In this document: positions 16,323 to 25,028 of the stretch, one piece after another
How the letters are laid out: each line of letters begins with the position of its first letter
Position numbering within the stretch: position 1 is the stretch's first letter
Origin: Sphaerisporangium aureirubrum
Lineage (GTDB): Bacteria; Actinomycetota; Actinomycetes; Streptosporangiales; Streptosporangiaceae
Direction of reading: 5' to 3'
DNA length: 64,000 nucleotides
Assembly (NCBI RefSeq): GCF_042658925.1
Contig: NZ_JBHSRF010000032.1
Location: 27,589-91,588, forward strand
The notes under the pieces: model-generated
The model's database searches: none
Told to the model about the DNA's origin: nothing
What the model saw: the letters and a program-made list of their open reading frames with translations, nothing else
Made by a program: the position numbers and the translations under genes

Positions 16323-17879
16323 TCAGCTCTCGTCACCGATGCCGTGCAGCACATCCCGGACCTTGCGCAGATTGGGATGGCGCGGGCCGTACCGGCGTTC
16401 GAGGTCGGGCAGCAGATCACCGAGAGTGCGTCGCGCCTGGAAGCGGTTGCCGGAGCCCAGTTCGAGCAGGCCGATCTGCCGGCGCAGTTCCAGGACGCGG
16501 TCCTCGTCCACGCCGTAGCTCTTCTCGTCGTCGAGCAGCTGCCCGAGTTGTGCCAGCGCCAGGCTGGTCTCGCCCACGACGGCGTGACAGTTCGCCTCCA
16601 TCAGCCGGCAACGGAGCACGAGGTCGTCCGCCGGACCTCCGCTCTCGGCGAGGTCCGAGGCGAGTTCGGCGAAGGCGGGGGCGGCACGGCGGTAGTCGCC
16701 GCCAAGGAACAGCACGTCGGCGAGCTCGATGCGTATCTCGATCACGTCTGGGTGTCGCGAACCGAGCGCGCCGACGACGGTCTCCATGAGCCCGGCCAGC
16801 ACCTCGGCCGCCTGGCCGAACCGGGACTCGGCTTTGAGCGCCTCCGCCCGCTTCCGGGTCATCGCGATCTCATGGACGTCAATCGGCACGGCCGGCGTCA
16901 GAGGCCGTACCGGCTCGTTCCGTTGCTTCGCCTGTGCCCGCGAAGGTGGGCCGACGCGTCCGACCACAGTGGCGTACATGCGCAATGGGTAGGGCGTGGT
17001 GAGATCGACGTATCCCGGGAACGGCGGCAGTTCCTCGCAGAAGGTGAGCAACTCCGCGTATACCTCGTCGGCGGAGGCGGGCCGGTCATCGGGGTTCTTG
17101 GCGAGCAGCCGGAGGACGAGCTGTTCCAGCTCCTCTGGAACACCGTCCCTGCGGGCGCGCAAGGACTGCGGCGACCGGTCGGTGTGGTTGCGCATCGAAG
17201 CGAGCGGTGTGTCGCCCTTGAACTGGTTGTTCTTGGCGAGCATCTCGTCCAGCACCACGCCGAGCGAGTACAGGTCGGTCTTCGGCCCGACGATGTCTGC
17301 GGCAGCCTGTTCTGGGGCCATGTAATCAGGAGTACCGAGGACCACGCCGGTCCGGGTCAGCTTGGTCTCGCTGGACGACAGTGCCGCGGCCACGCCGAAA
17401 TCGAGCACTTTGACGGTGCCGTCGGGGCAGAGCATGATGTTGCCCGGTTTGAGGTCCCGGTGCACCAGCGACCGGGCATGGGCGGCGGACAGGACGGAGC
17501 ACACCTGCGCGGCGACGGCGGCCGCCCATTCGACGGGGATCTCACCGGCTTCGCGTATCTCGTCGAGCAGGTCCGACAGAGAGCAGCCGTCGATGTGCTG
17601 CATGACCAGGTAGAGGTTCTCGCCGCGAGATCCGCAATCGTAGACCGCGGGGACGCCGGGGTGCTCCAGCCGCGCGGTGATCCGCGACTCCCGGACGAAC
17701 CGCTGCGTGAGCTCCTTGTCCGGCTTGCCGTCGGGCAGCCTGTCGATCCGGATGAACTTGACCGCCACCGGCCGGTCGAGGCGTTTGTCATAGCCGAACC
17801 AGACCTCCCCCATCCCTCCGGACCGACGGGACAGCGGATCCAGCTCGTATCGATCACCGATAATCGTCCGGCGATCCAT
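16323..17879 (-). CDS. Soluble Ser/Thr protein kinase with a C-terminal TPR-like region
   Basis: The product is 518 residues. The kinase domain (about 8-275) has a glycine loop SGGMGEVW, the lysine in VAVKF, HRDLKPGN near 138, DFG near 158 and GTPDYMAPEQ. No transmembrane segment is seen; residues ~330-518 are helical repeats of TPR type (ALKAESRFGQAAEVLAGLMETV and onward), as in kinases that work on protein partners. The upstream reading frame is open to 18134, but the ATG at 17879 has AAAGG at the right distance and begins just before the kinase fold. It lies downstream of drmC on the same strand, with 251 bp between them. The kinase at 44827-46323 has the same architecture. Confidence 0.83.
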   Translation of the reverse strand: MDRRTIIGDRYELDPLSRRSGGMGEVWFGYDKRLDRPVAVKFIRIDRLPDGKPDKELTQRFVRESRITARLEHPGVPAVYDCGSRGENLYLVMQHIDGCSLSDLLDEIREAGEIPVEWAAAVAAQVCSVLSAAHARSLVHRDLKPGNIMLCPDGTVKVLDFGVAAALSSSETKLTRTGVVLGTPDYMAPEQAAADIVGPKTDLYSLGVVLDEMLAKNNQFKGDTPLASMRNHTDRSPQSLRARRDGVPEELEQLVLRLLAKNPDDRPASADEVYAELLTFCEELPPFPGYVDLTTPYPLRMYATVVGRVGPPSRAQAKQRNEPVRPLTPAVPIDVHEIAMTRKRAEALKAESRFGQAAEVLAGLMETVVGALGSRHPDVIEIRIELADVLFLGGDYRRAAPAFAELASDLAESGGPADDLVLRCRLMEANCHAVVGETSLALAQLGQLLDDEKSYGVDEDRVLELRRQIGLLELGSGNRFQARRTLGDLLPDLERRYGPRHPNLRKVRDVLHGIGDES

Positions 17880-18130
17880 ACCGGCCCGCCTTTCTTGTAA
17901 GGCCATAACGCAAGAAACTACACGATCAATGCCAGAGGTCGCAGGCGTCGTCCGCCACGCGCCCACCGGTAACGCGTACGTATCATTCCGCTGTTTCCCC
18001 CGCCACGGTCCCACCCCCTCGTCGCGATCACATTGGCGGGCGCGTTCCAGAGCATAAATCTGGCGCGGGCTTACTTTTAGCATCATTTGAGGCCAATGCA
18101 CTTTTTGCGCGTAGGTTCGTACTGGTTTCA

Positions 18131-18904
18131 TCATTGCAGCCGTTCCAGTACCCCTTTGGCGCGAAGCTCCGCCACGTGCTCGGCGGCACGCGCGGGAGCC
18201 GTCCCGCCCCGGACGAGCAGGCCGGCCTCGATGTTCTTTCCGACCCCGGACTGTGTCAGGTTGGCGCTGGACACCAGCAGGACCCGCCGGTCGGCCACCG
18301 CCAGCTTGGCGTGCATCTTGGCTCCCTGCTCGGGCCGCTTGCCCGGTGGCCAGTGCCAGACCTCTGCTCCGGGGACCGACGCGAACGCCAGGGCCGGTTC
18401 CGACCCAGCGAGGGCGCTCCCCGCCCCTTGCAGGGTCTCGACCACCACCATGACCGACACCCCGCGGGCTACCGCGGCGGTGAGCGCCTTCAGCAGCGGC
18501 TCGTAGGGCTTGGCCGAGTACGTCATGAGCAGCAGCTCACGGGTTGCTTCGGCGACGAGTTCGACCAGCACCCGTCCTGTGGCGCGGACCGGCACCTCGT
18601 GGGTGCCGGGTCCGCTCCACACGGACTCGACCTGAAAACCCGCCTCACGTGACGCCCATCCCGCCGCGGCGCCTCTGATGTACGCACCCGCCTCGGCGGC
18701 GGTGAGCGCCGCCGCGTCCATGGCGTCCAGCACCCGCCGCGTGATCTCCGGCCACTCCGGAAGCGGGACGGCGTGTACTACGGCCTCAGGGGGAAGCGCC
18801 TGGCCCACCGCCAGGCCGAGCGTTCCCGTGTAGAGCGCCCCGAGCCGCACCAGGGCCTCGTCCACGGCCGCCGCGAAGTCCCCGCTCACCGAACCGGCCC
18901 CCAC
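18131..18904 (-). CDS. drmC: DISARM protein DrmC, phospholipase D-like nuclease
   Basis: This ~257-residue protein has a C-terminal phospholipase D/nuclease motif H-A-K-L-A-V-A-D (HxKx4D), followed by SSANLTQSGVGKNIEAG, the conserved SAN strand of the PLD fold. DrmC is the PLD-family core protein of DISARM and is reported as partly dispensable in some systems. Placement immediately after drmB in the order drmD-drmMI-drmA-drmB-drmC supports the call. Start choice is uncertain: GTG at 18904 lies 13 bp after the drmB stop, and a second GTG at 18889 is also possible. It would act in the cytoplasm on foreign DNA with DrmA/DrmB. Confidence 0.88.
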   Translation of the reverse strand: MGAGSVSGDFAAAVDEALVRLGALYTGTLGLAVGQALPPEAVVHAVPLPEWPEITRRVLDAMDAAALTAAEAGAYIRGAAAGWASREAGFQVESVWSGPGTHEVPVRATGRVLVELVAEATRELLLMTYSAKPYEPLLKALTAAVARGVSVMVVVETLQGAGSALAGSEPALAFASVPGAEVWHWPPGKRPEQGAKMHAKLAVADRRVLLVSSANLTQSGVGKNIEAGLLVRGGTAPARAAEHVAELRAKGVLERLQ

Positions 18905-18917
18905 GGCGGGCGTGCCG

Positions 18918-20819
18918 TCACGGCAGGTCCGCGAACATCGCCAGGCCGGGCGTGTCGATCGGGACGACAAAGCGCCGGTCGAGGAAGCGGTTGCCGCGCT
19001 CGCACGTGGTCTCCGACACGAAGAGGCAGGCGTGGCAGGCGGCACCGTGCAGGAAGTCCTCGGGATCGCACGGCAGCCGCTCGGCGCACAGCGGGTCGGA
19101 GGAGCAGTGCCGGGCCTCGGCGAGGGCGCGGCGGGTCAGCCGTACCAGCTCGTCAGGTTCGGCCAGCGAGACCAGTCCGCCGAGTGTGCCCTCGGCGTCG
19201 GGCACCGCCGTGTAGATAAGGATGCCGCCGCGGGGGTCGTCCTCGTCGCCGGCGTAGACGCGTTCGGCGAGGCTGGCGGAGTTGTACCCGCACTCCAGCG
19301 CGATCGTGCGGATCATCAGGTGCGACAGCGTGTGCAGGACGTAGAAGCGCGCACCGGGCCACCCCTGGTACCGGGTCTCCTCGTTGAACGGCTGTCCGGT
19401 GCGCGCCGAGTACCGGTACTCCCTGAAGCGGCCGTACGCCTCGTAGTGCAGCCGGATGGCACGCGAGCCAGCGACCCGCTCCTCCCAGTCCACCAGGAGT
19501 TCCTCGGGCAGCCGCAGAAAGATGCCCTCTCCCCGCACCTCGCTGGCAGGCACCCACGTGGGCTTCGAACGGGAGAGAGGCGCCCTGGTGACGAGGTTCG
19601 GGTCGTCGGGGTCGGGGGCGTCCAGGCGGGTGAAGCCGATCATCGCGCGTACCTCGCGCACCCGCTCCACCTGGACCACGTCCGAATAGAACCCTTTGAG
19701 AAGGTTCGGCACGCCGTCGGGGTGGCGGTAGGCGGCGAACTCATCGCCCGGCTCGGGCAGCGCGATGCCGGAGAACACCCGCCATTCGGGGGTGCGCAGG
19801 TCGGGGTAGCCCTCGGGCTCCTTCCCGGCGGCCGGCTCTGGCGCCGCGCGGTGGCGTTCGATCGCGTCCCAGAGCTCGTCGTCGTCCCACTGCTCGAATT
19901 CCTGCTTCAGCGGGGCCACCGACCGCATGAACGGCATCATCTGCTGCCCGGCGATGTGTTGCAGGTTCTCCCAGAACCGCTCTACCTTGGCGTCGAGCTC
20001 ACCCGCCCCGGCCTGGGGGACCGCCAGCGCGGACAGGGTCTGCGCGAACCACTGATTGGACGCGCCGACGACCAGCACATGCAGTTGCCTGGCGCAGCCG
20101 CCAAAAACACCGAGGTGAGGGTGGCGGCCACGGCAGCGTGGGAGGTGCTCCTGGCCGCGCCTGCCCATCACCTCACGGATATTGCGGTTGGCCGGGCACC
20201 GCTGGCAGGCGATGCGCACGTTGGCGCCGAGATTGCCACCGTAGTCCTCCATCAGCAGGTTCGGCTTCTCCACCGCCGGACACTTTCCGCCCTCGTGCAC
20301 GAACTCCAGGTAGGGGAAGTCGTCCAGGTGTCCCGCCGTGCACGCGACGACGAACCGTGCGCCGACCACGAGGTTCTTCTTGCGGCCCTTGCCGCACTCG
20401 TGGAAGAACCGCGCCTCGTGCGGCTTGTTCGGCTTGTCGTTCTCGAAGCCGAACACCTGTGAGTCGATGCGGGCGAGCAGGTTGCACGCGGTGCACCGCA
20501 TCCAGCTCGGGAACGGCATCACCGGAGTGCCGGTGCGCGCCGCCTCGCCATTGGGGTCCTGGTCCGTACCGGGGAGCCACGGGGCTGCCTTGAGCTCTTT
20601 CACGGTCCTGCTGAGCACCGCCTGCACGGCCGCGAGCAGCCGGGGCTCGACGATCACGGCGGGGGTGTCCTTGAGGGATTCGTATTTCCAGTCCTCCAGC
20701 CCTTTGACCAGGACGGAGAAGTTCGGCAGGTCGACCAGCGAGCCCACGCCGGAGGTGAACATCAGGTGGCTGGGACGGACCGATCCGACCCGTCGCCGGT
20801 ACCGCGAGAAGTCGGCCAT
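18918..20819 (-). CDS. drmB: DISARM protein DrmB, DUF1998 protein
   Basis: The 633-residue protein has the DrmB layout. An N-terminal SVRPSHLMFTSGVGSLVDLP precedes a zinc-binding region (CTACN..., CGKG, CTAGH, CQRCP), and the C-terminal DUF1998 domain includes HTLSHLMIRTIALECGY and a cysteine cluster (CSSDPLC...CDPEDFLHGAACHACLF). In characterised DISARM systems DrmB pairs with the DrmA helicase and forms a complex that recognises single-stranded or 5'-overhang DNA. The stop of drmA overlaps the start (TGATG at 20821-20817), a sign of translational coupling; a GTG at 20822 is the alternative start. Length is normal for the family. Confidence 0.92.
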   Translation of the reverse strand: MADFSRYRRRVGSVRPSHLMFTSGVGSLVDLPNFSVLVKGLEDWKYESLKDTPAVIVEPRLLAAVQAVLSRTVKELKAAPWLPGTDQDPNGEAARTGTPVMPFPSWMRCTACNLLARIDSQVFGFENDKPNKPHEARFFHECGKGRKKNLVVGARFVVACTAGHLDDFPYLEFVHEGGKCPAVEKPNLLMEDYGGNLGANVRIACQRCPANRNIREVMGRRGQEHLPRCRGRHPHLGVFGGCARQLHVLVVGASNQWFAQTLSALAVPQAGAGELDAKVERFWENLQHIAGQQMMPFMRSVAPLKQEFEQWDDDELWDAIERHRAAPEPAAGKEPEGYPDLRTPEWRVFSGIALPEPGDEFAAYRHPDGVPNLLKGFYSDVVQVERVREVRAMIGFTRLDAPDPDDPNLVTRAPLSRSKPTWVPASEVRGEGIFLRLPEELLVDWEERVAGSRAIRLHYEAYGRFREYRYSARTGQPFNEETRYQGWPGARFYVLHTLSHLMIRTIALECGYNSASLAERVYAGDEDDPRGGILIYTAVPDAEGTLGGLVSLAEPDELVRLTRRALAEARHCSSDPLCAERLPCDPEDFLHGAACHACLFVSETTCERGNRFLDRRFVVPIDTPGLAMFADLP

Positions 20820-23800
20820 CACTTGCCCTGCCTCCCGATCGTGGACTCGCCCAGCTCATCGCCGACCGGTATGTCGGCGCTGTCGTCCTCCGCCTTCGGG
20901 GTGGCGAACACCCACGCCGTCGCGCCGACCGGCGATTCGAAGATCGCGCCACCGGACGGCAGCAGCAGATTGATGTCGTTCTCGGTCTCCCGCATGGAGT
21001 TGCCGACCGTCATCAGGCCCCAGGGTCCGTTGCCCGACCGCTCGATCAGCCGCGCGACGGTCTCCTGCTTGGTGGTCCTGCGCTCGTAGCCGAGCCGCGC
21101 CGGCCCCTCCTTACGCTGCGCCCACAGGTCGGTGACCGACTTGATCCGGGCGTCCAGGTACTCGCGGCCACGTGGTCCGCCGACCGCCTCCGCCCGGTGC
21201 AGCATCCGGGTGATGACATGCCTTACGCGCTCGCCGTCCAACGGCACGTCCTCGGCGTCCCGGTTGCGCGAGTACGACTCGTCGATGTGCCGGACCGCCG
21301 CCACGAGCATCGCGGTCGTGCCCCGGTCCAGTGCCCGCCTGGTGTACGGCGTGACGGACAGGGCCTCCACCTGGCGGTAGAAGGTGGCGTGGTAGTGCTC
21401 GAAATCCTCGAAATGCGCCAGATCACGGGGGCGCGACCAGTTGTACAGCGTGATGACCAGGCCGGGCCGCTCGGCGTCCCGGCCGACGCGCGAGGAGGCC
21501 TGGATGTACTCCGCGGTGTTCTTCGGCTGGCCGGTCACCACCATGAGGCCGAACCGGGAGACGTCCACGCCGACCTGCAACATCGATGTCGCCAGCACCA
21601 CGTCCACGGGCTGCCGGTCGGCCGTGCGGTCGCTGCGGCGGGCCCGGTGGCGGTCGGCGAGCGCGTGCGCCTGCCTGCGCTTCCCCTTCTCGTCCTTCAT
21701 GACGGCGGCTACCTCCTCGCGGATCTCCGTCCGCCGCCGGGTGGTGTCGAGTTCGGAGTCGAAGCCGATCTCCAGCCGCTTGAGCACGTCGCTGATGTCG
21801 CCGGACGAGATGCGCGAGGTCAGCTCGACGATGTTGAGCAGGTCGACCCTGCTGAGCAGCCGGTCGGACAGTCCTTTGCGCCTTCCGTGCGTCCTGATGC
21901 GGGTCGTCACGTCGTCGTCGAGGTAGCGGCGCATGCCGGCCAGCTCGCGCGTGGCGTTGAAGTAGCCGACCACGGTCATGTACGGATCGGCGGTCTCGCC
22001 GTGCCGGTCGAACATCGTCTGCCCGGCGATGAACAGGATCTCGGCGAGCCGGATCTCCGCGGACTTCAGGCGCACGCCGTGCGCGCAGACACCGAGGTAG
22101 CGCCGCCCGGGGGTCGTGGGCGTCACCGGAACCTGCCGGGAGAAGAAGGTGTCGGACACGTCTATGACCTGCGGTGGGAACACCGCGAGCCCTCGGCCGA
22201 AGACGCCGAGCACCTGGCGCTCGGCCCGCTTGGTGGTCGCGGTGGACGCGACGATCTTGGGTCCGGTGGGCCGCCCGCCAACCTGCCAGGTGCACAGCTC
22301 GTCGATGGCGGCCTCGAACAGGCCGACCGTGGTGCCGAGCGCCCCGGAGATCAGATGCAGCTCGTCCTGGATGATCAGGTCCGGCGGACGTAATCGTACG
22401 ACCGGGCGACTCGCCGCCTTGGGCAGCTTTCCCTTGGCGTGATGTCTCTCGCCGCAGCCGACGCGGTCGTCCAGGTCGTCGTGCCGGTAGCCATGCCGGG
22501 GACAGCGCTGGCTCACCCGCCCGAACAGGTGCCCGGCGAAGCCGCGCCATGGCAGTTGCGCCAGCTTGTCCACGGTGGCGATGACGAGGCTCGGCACCAG
22601 CCGGTAGATCTCCTCGTCCACGGTCAGGATCGGCAGCCCTTCCCTGCGGCTCTCGATCTCTCCTGGGTCGTCGAGCCGGGACGTCAGCATCCGGTCCTCG
22701 CCGAGCCTGGAGAACGGGCACAGGTCGCCGTCCCCCTCACGGCCGCGCCCGCAGTAGAGCAGCACGCGGCGGCGCTCCTGGTCGATCGCGAGGTTCCGGC
22801 CGGCGACGAGCTTCTCACCGCACCAGGGGCAGGTGAGCGTCTGCAGCACGTTGGCCCGGCGGCCGTCCGGCGCATCCCTGGCCTCGTGGATCTGCTTCTC
22901 GGCCTCGTCGAACCAGTTGGGCGAGACCGCGTTGCCCACCCACAGCCCGATGCGGAACGGCTCCTCGCCCCAGGTGGCGGGGTTCCGGCGGCGCAACACC
23001 TCGGCCGCGCACACCAGAGCGGCGGCCCGCTGGAACTGCTGGGCGGTCAGCAGCCGGAGCGTGTAACGCATGAGCACGGCGACGCCTGACATGCCGTCGC
23101 GCGCGTCCGCGCCGGTGCCGGCGAGCCGTTGCAGCCGCCGGATCGCGAAGGTATAGGCGGTGAGGCCGAGGTACGCCTCGGTCTTGCCGCCGCCGGTCGG
23201 GAAGAAGAGCAGGTCGACGGTCGCCGTATGGTCGGCCGCGCGCTCCGGGTGAGCCGGGTCGGTCAGCGAGGGCAGGTTCAGCAGCACGAACGCGAGCTGG
23301 AACGGCCGCCACGACGCCGCCTTGGCCCCCTGCTCGCCGATCTCCGCCATGGCTTCCTCGTAGGTCAGCCCCAGCTCGTCACGCAGCTTCGCCACGGCTG
23401 TGCGGCGGCGCTGCGACGCCATGGCCTCGTTGGAGAACCGGAACGCGGCGAGCGCCTGCTGATGCAGCCCAGTGGTGAAGCCCGGCCGGCCGCTGAGCAA
23501 CGCGATTCCGGTCTCGATGCGACGGGCGGCCTGGCGGGCCTTGAAGACCGCCAGCGTGGCGGCCTCGCGCAGCGGCTCCGGCAAGCCGGGGATACGCCTC
23601 TCCTGAACGTCCAGCCAGGCGGCGTACCCCGTCGCCAGCGGCATCAGCCCGGCCGCCAGTTCGTCGGGCGGGTCGGTGGCCAGGGCGTCCATCGACAACT
23701 CCACTCCCGCGAGCGGGGTGCCTTCGCCCACGGGAGCGACCGTTGCGGGGACGTCGTGAACCGGCAGCCAGGTGGTGCACAACTCGGAGGCGCGGCGCTG

Positions 23801-24934
23801 CCCATCGGGCACATTGGGGTGGACGGCGACATTGCGGCCGGCCGCGTACCGGCGCTCGTCGCGGTAAAGCAGACGCAGATGCGTGTCCTCCAGGTCCTCT
23901 TCCAGGGCCGCGTCGCCGTCAAGCGGGTCGTCGATGGGCAGGAATACGCAGGGCGCGGCTTCCCTGTGGGAGGGGGGTGCGGCGACCTTCAGCTCGCTCT
24001 GGAACAGCCAGGCGCTGTCGGGAGCGCTCACCGGCGCGATCTGCTGGTTGATCAAGGTCATCTCGACGACGCGGCGACCGTCCTTCTGGACACGCACACC
24101 GACTGCCAGCAGCACCCCGGGGTCCTCGGCACGTTCCATCGTAAGCGGGACACGCTGCGACTCCGCTCCGTCCAGCCTGATCTCCCTGGGATGGCTCACC
24201 GGCTCGCGGCACCACGCCTGCGCCGGCCTCGTCCCGCCCTTCCCGTCCTCCGCCTGGACCTCGGACTTGGTGTACCGGCCCCAGGACGCGGTGACCTTCA
24301 GGGCGTCCACGTCACCGGGCACCGCGAACATCATGCCCATCGACGACGCCCAGATGCGGCCGAGGTTCTGCGGGGTCAGCTTGTCGGGCAGTTCGCCGTC
24401 CTCCCCGCCGCCCTCGGCGCCGATCTCGATGTCCGGCACCTCGTCGGCGGCGTCCTCGATCGACCGTGCGGACGGCTTCGGGCCGAGCATGCCGACCAGG
24501 TAGCGCTCACGCGGGCCCGGGGATCTCGCCGGAAGCCGCTCCTCGTCGCCGTCCCACGGCCCGAGCAGGTCACGGCAGGCCAGCTCCTGGAAGGCGTTCC
24601 GCACCTCGAACGACGTGACCGGCTCAAACACCTGCGGCACGTCCAGCCCGCGCCGCAGCGGCGGGTCGACGCCGGGTAAGCCAGGCTCCGGAGCGGTGGG
24701 ATCCGGGGACGCGGATTCAACGGCACCGGGGCCTAGAATTATGGACTCACCGGTCACGGGGCCCGGGTCCGCGAGCTCAGCGGCCGAGGAGCCTAAGGGC
24801 GAGGGATCACCGGCAGTGGGGTTCGTGCCCTCGGGCTTGGCGCCGGTTTTCGCGCCGTCGCCGTCGGTGTGGCCGACGAAAAGGTCGGCCTGCTCGGCTT
24901 GTGCCGCGAAGAGCGGTTCCTGCCGGTCGTACAC
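20819..24934 (-). CDS. drmA: DISARM protein DrmA, SF2 helicase
   Basis: This 1371-residue helicase has Walker A FFPTGGGKTEAYLG near residue 575-590, the DExH box QDELHLISG near 850, SATTK, and motif VI IQASSRVGRD near 1140. Between motifs I and II is a treble-clef-like zinc site (CPWCGEKL, later CGRGREGDGDLCPF), as in other DrmA proteins. The N-terminal ~100 residues are low-complexity Pro/Gly/Asp sequence. The frame extends upstream to 25153, but the GTG at 24934 has AGAGG nearby and lies beyond the drmMI stop. DrmA is the ATP-driven core of DISARM with DrmB. It is third in a five-gene minus-strand operon. Confidence 0.92.
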   Translation of the reverse strand: MYDRQEPLFAAQAEQADLFVGHTDGDGAKTGAKPEGTNPTAGDPSPLGSSAAELADPGPVTGESIILGPGAVESASPDPTAPEPGLPGVDPPLRRGLDVPQVFEPVTSFEVRNAFQELACRDLLGPWDGDEERLPARSPGPRERYLVGMLGPKPSARSIEDAADEVPDIEIGAEGGGEDGELPDKLTPQNLGRIWASSMGMMFAVPGDVDALKVTASWGRYTKSEVQAEDGKGGTRPAQAWCREPVSHPREIRLDGAESQRVPLTMERAEDPGVLLAVGVRVQKDGRRVVEMTLINQQIAPVSAPDSAWLFQSELKVAAPPSHREAAPCVFLPIDDPLDGDAALEEDLEDTHLRLLYRDERRYAAGRNVAVHPNVPDGQRRASELCTTWLPVHDVPATVAPVGEGTPLAGVELSMDALATDPPDELAAGLMPLATGYAAWLDVQERRIPGLPEPLREAATLAVFKARQAARRIETGIALLSGRPGFTTGLHQQALAAFRFSNEAMASQRRRTAVAKLRDELGLTYEEAMAEIGEQGAKAASWRPFQLAFVLLNLPSLTDPAHPERAADHTATVDLLFFPTGGGKTEAYLGLTAYTFAIRRLQRLAGTGADARDGMSGVAVLMRYTLRLLTAQQFQRAAALVCAAEVLRRRNPATWGEEPFRIGLWVGNAVSPNWFDEAEKQIHEARDAPDGRRANVLQTLTCPWCGEKLVAGRNLAIDQERRRVLLYCGRGREGDGDLCPFSRLGEDRMLTSRLDDPGEIESRREGLPILTVDEEIYRLVPSLVIATVDKLAQLPWRGFAGHLFGRVSQRCPRHGYRHDDLDDRVGCGERHHAKGKLPKAASRPVVRLRPPDLIIQDELHLISGALGTTVGLFEAAIDELCTWQVGGRPTGPKIVASTATTKRAERQVLGVFGRGLAVFPPQVIDVSDTFFSRQVPVTPTTPGRRYLGVCAHGVRLKSAEIRLAEILFIAGQTMFDRHGETADPYMTVVGYFNATRELAGMRRYLDDDVTTRIRTHGRRKGLSDRLLSRVDLLNIVELTSRISSGDISDVLKRLEIGFDSELDTTRRRTEIREEVAAVMKDEKGKRRQAHALADRHRARRSDRTADRQPVDVVLATSMLQVGVDVSRFGLMVVTGQPKNTAEYIQASSRVGRDAERPGLVITLYNWSRPRDLAHFEDFEHYHATFYRQVEALSVTPYTRRALDRGTTAMLVAAVRHIDESYSRNRDAEDVPLDGERVRHVITRMLHRAEAVGGPRGREYLDARIKSVTDLWAQRKEGPARLGYERRTTKQETVARLIERSGNGPWGLMTVGNSMRETENDINLLLPSGGAIFESPVGATAWVFATPKAEDDSADIPVGDELGESTIGRQGK

Positions 24935-25028
24935 GGGGGTTTCCTCTCTGATCTCACCAATCGTGGAGAACCGCCGAGCCCCCCGACCACGGCCGTGAAC
25001 CACCTGCGTGCCTTGCGTACCTACCCGC

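Noticed and set aside
23129..24679. Long open frame antisense to drmA
   Set aside because: Same cause; the minus strand encodes a helicase with all motifs.
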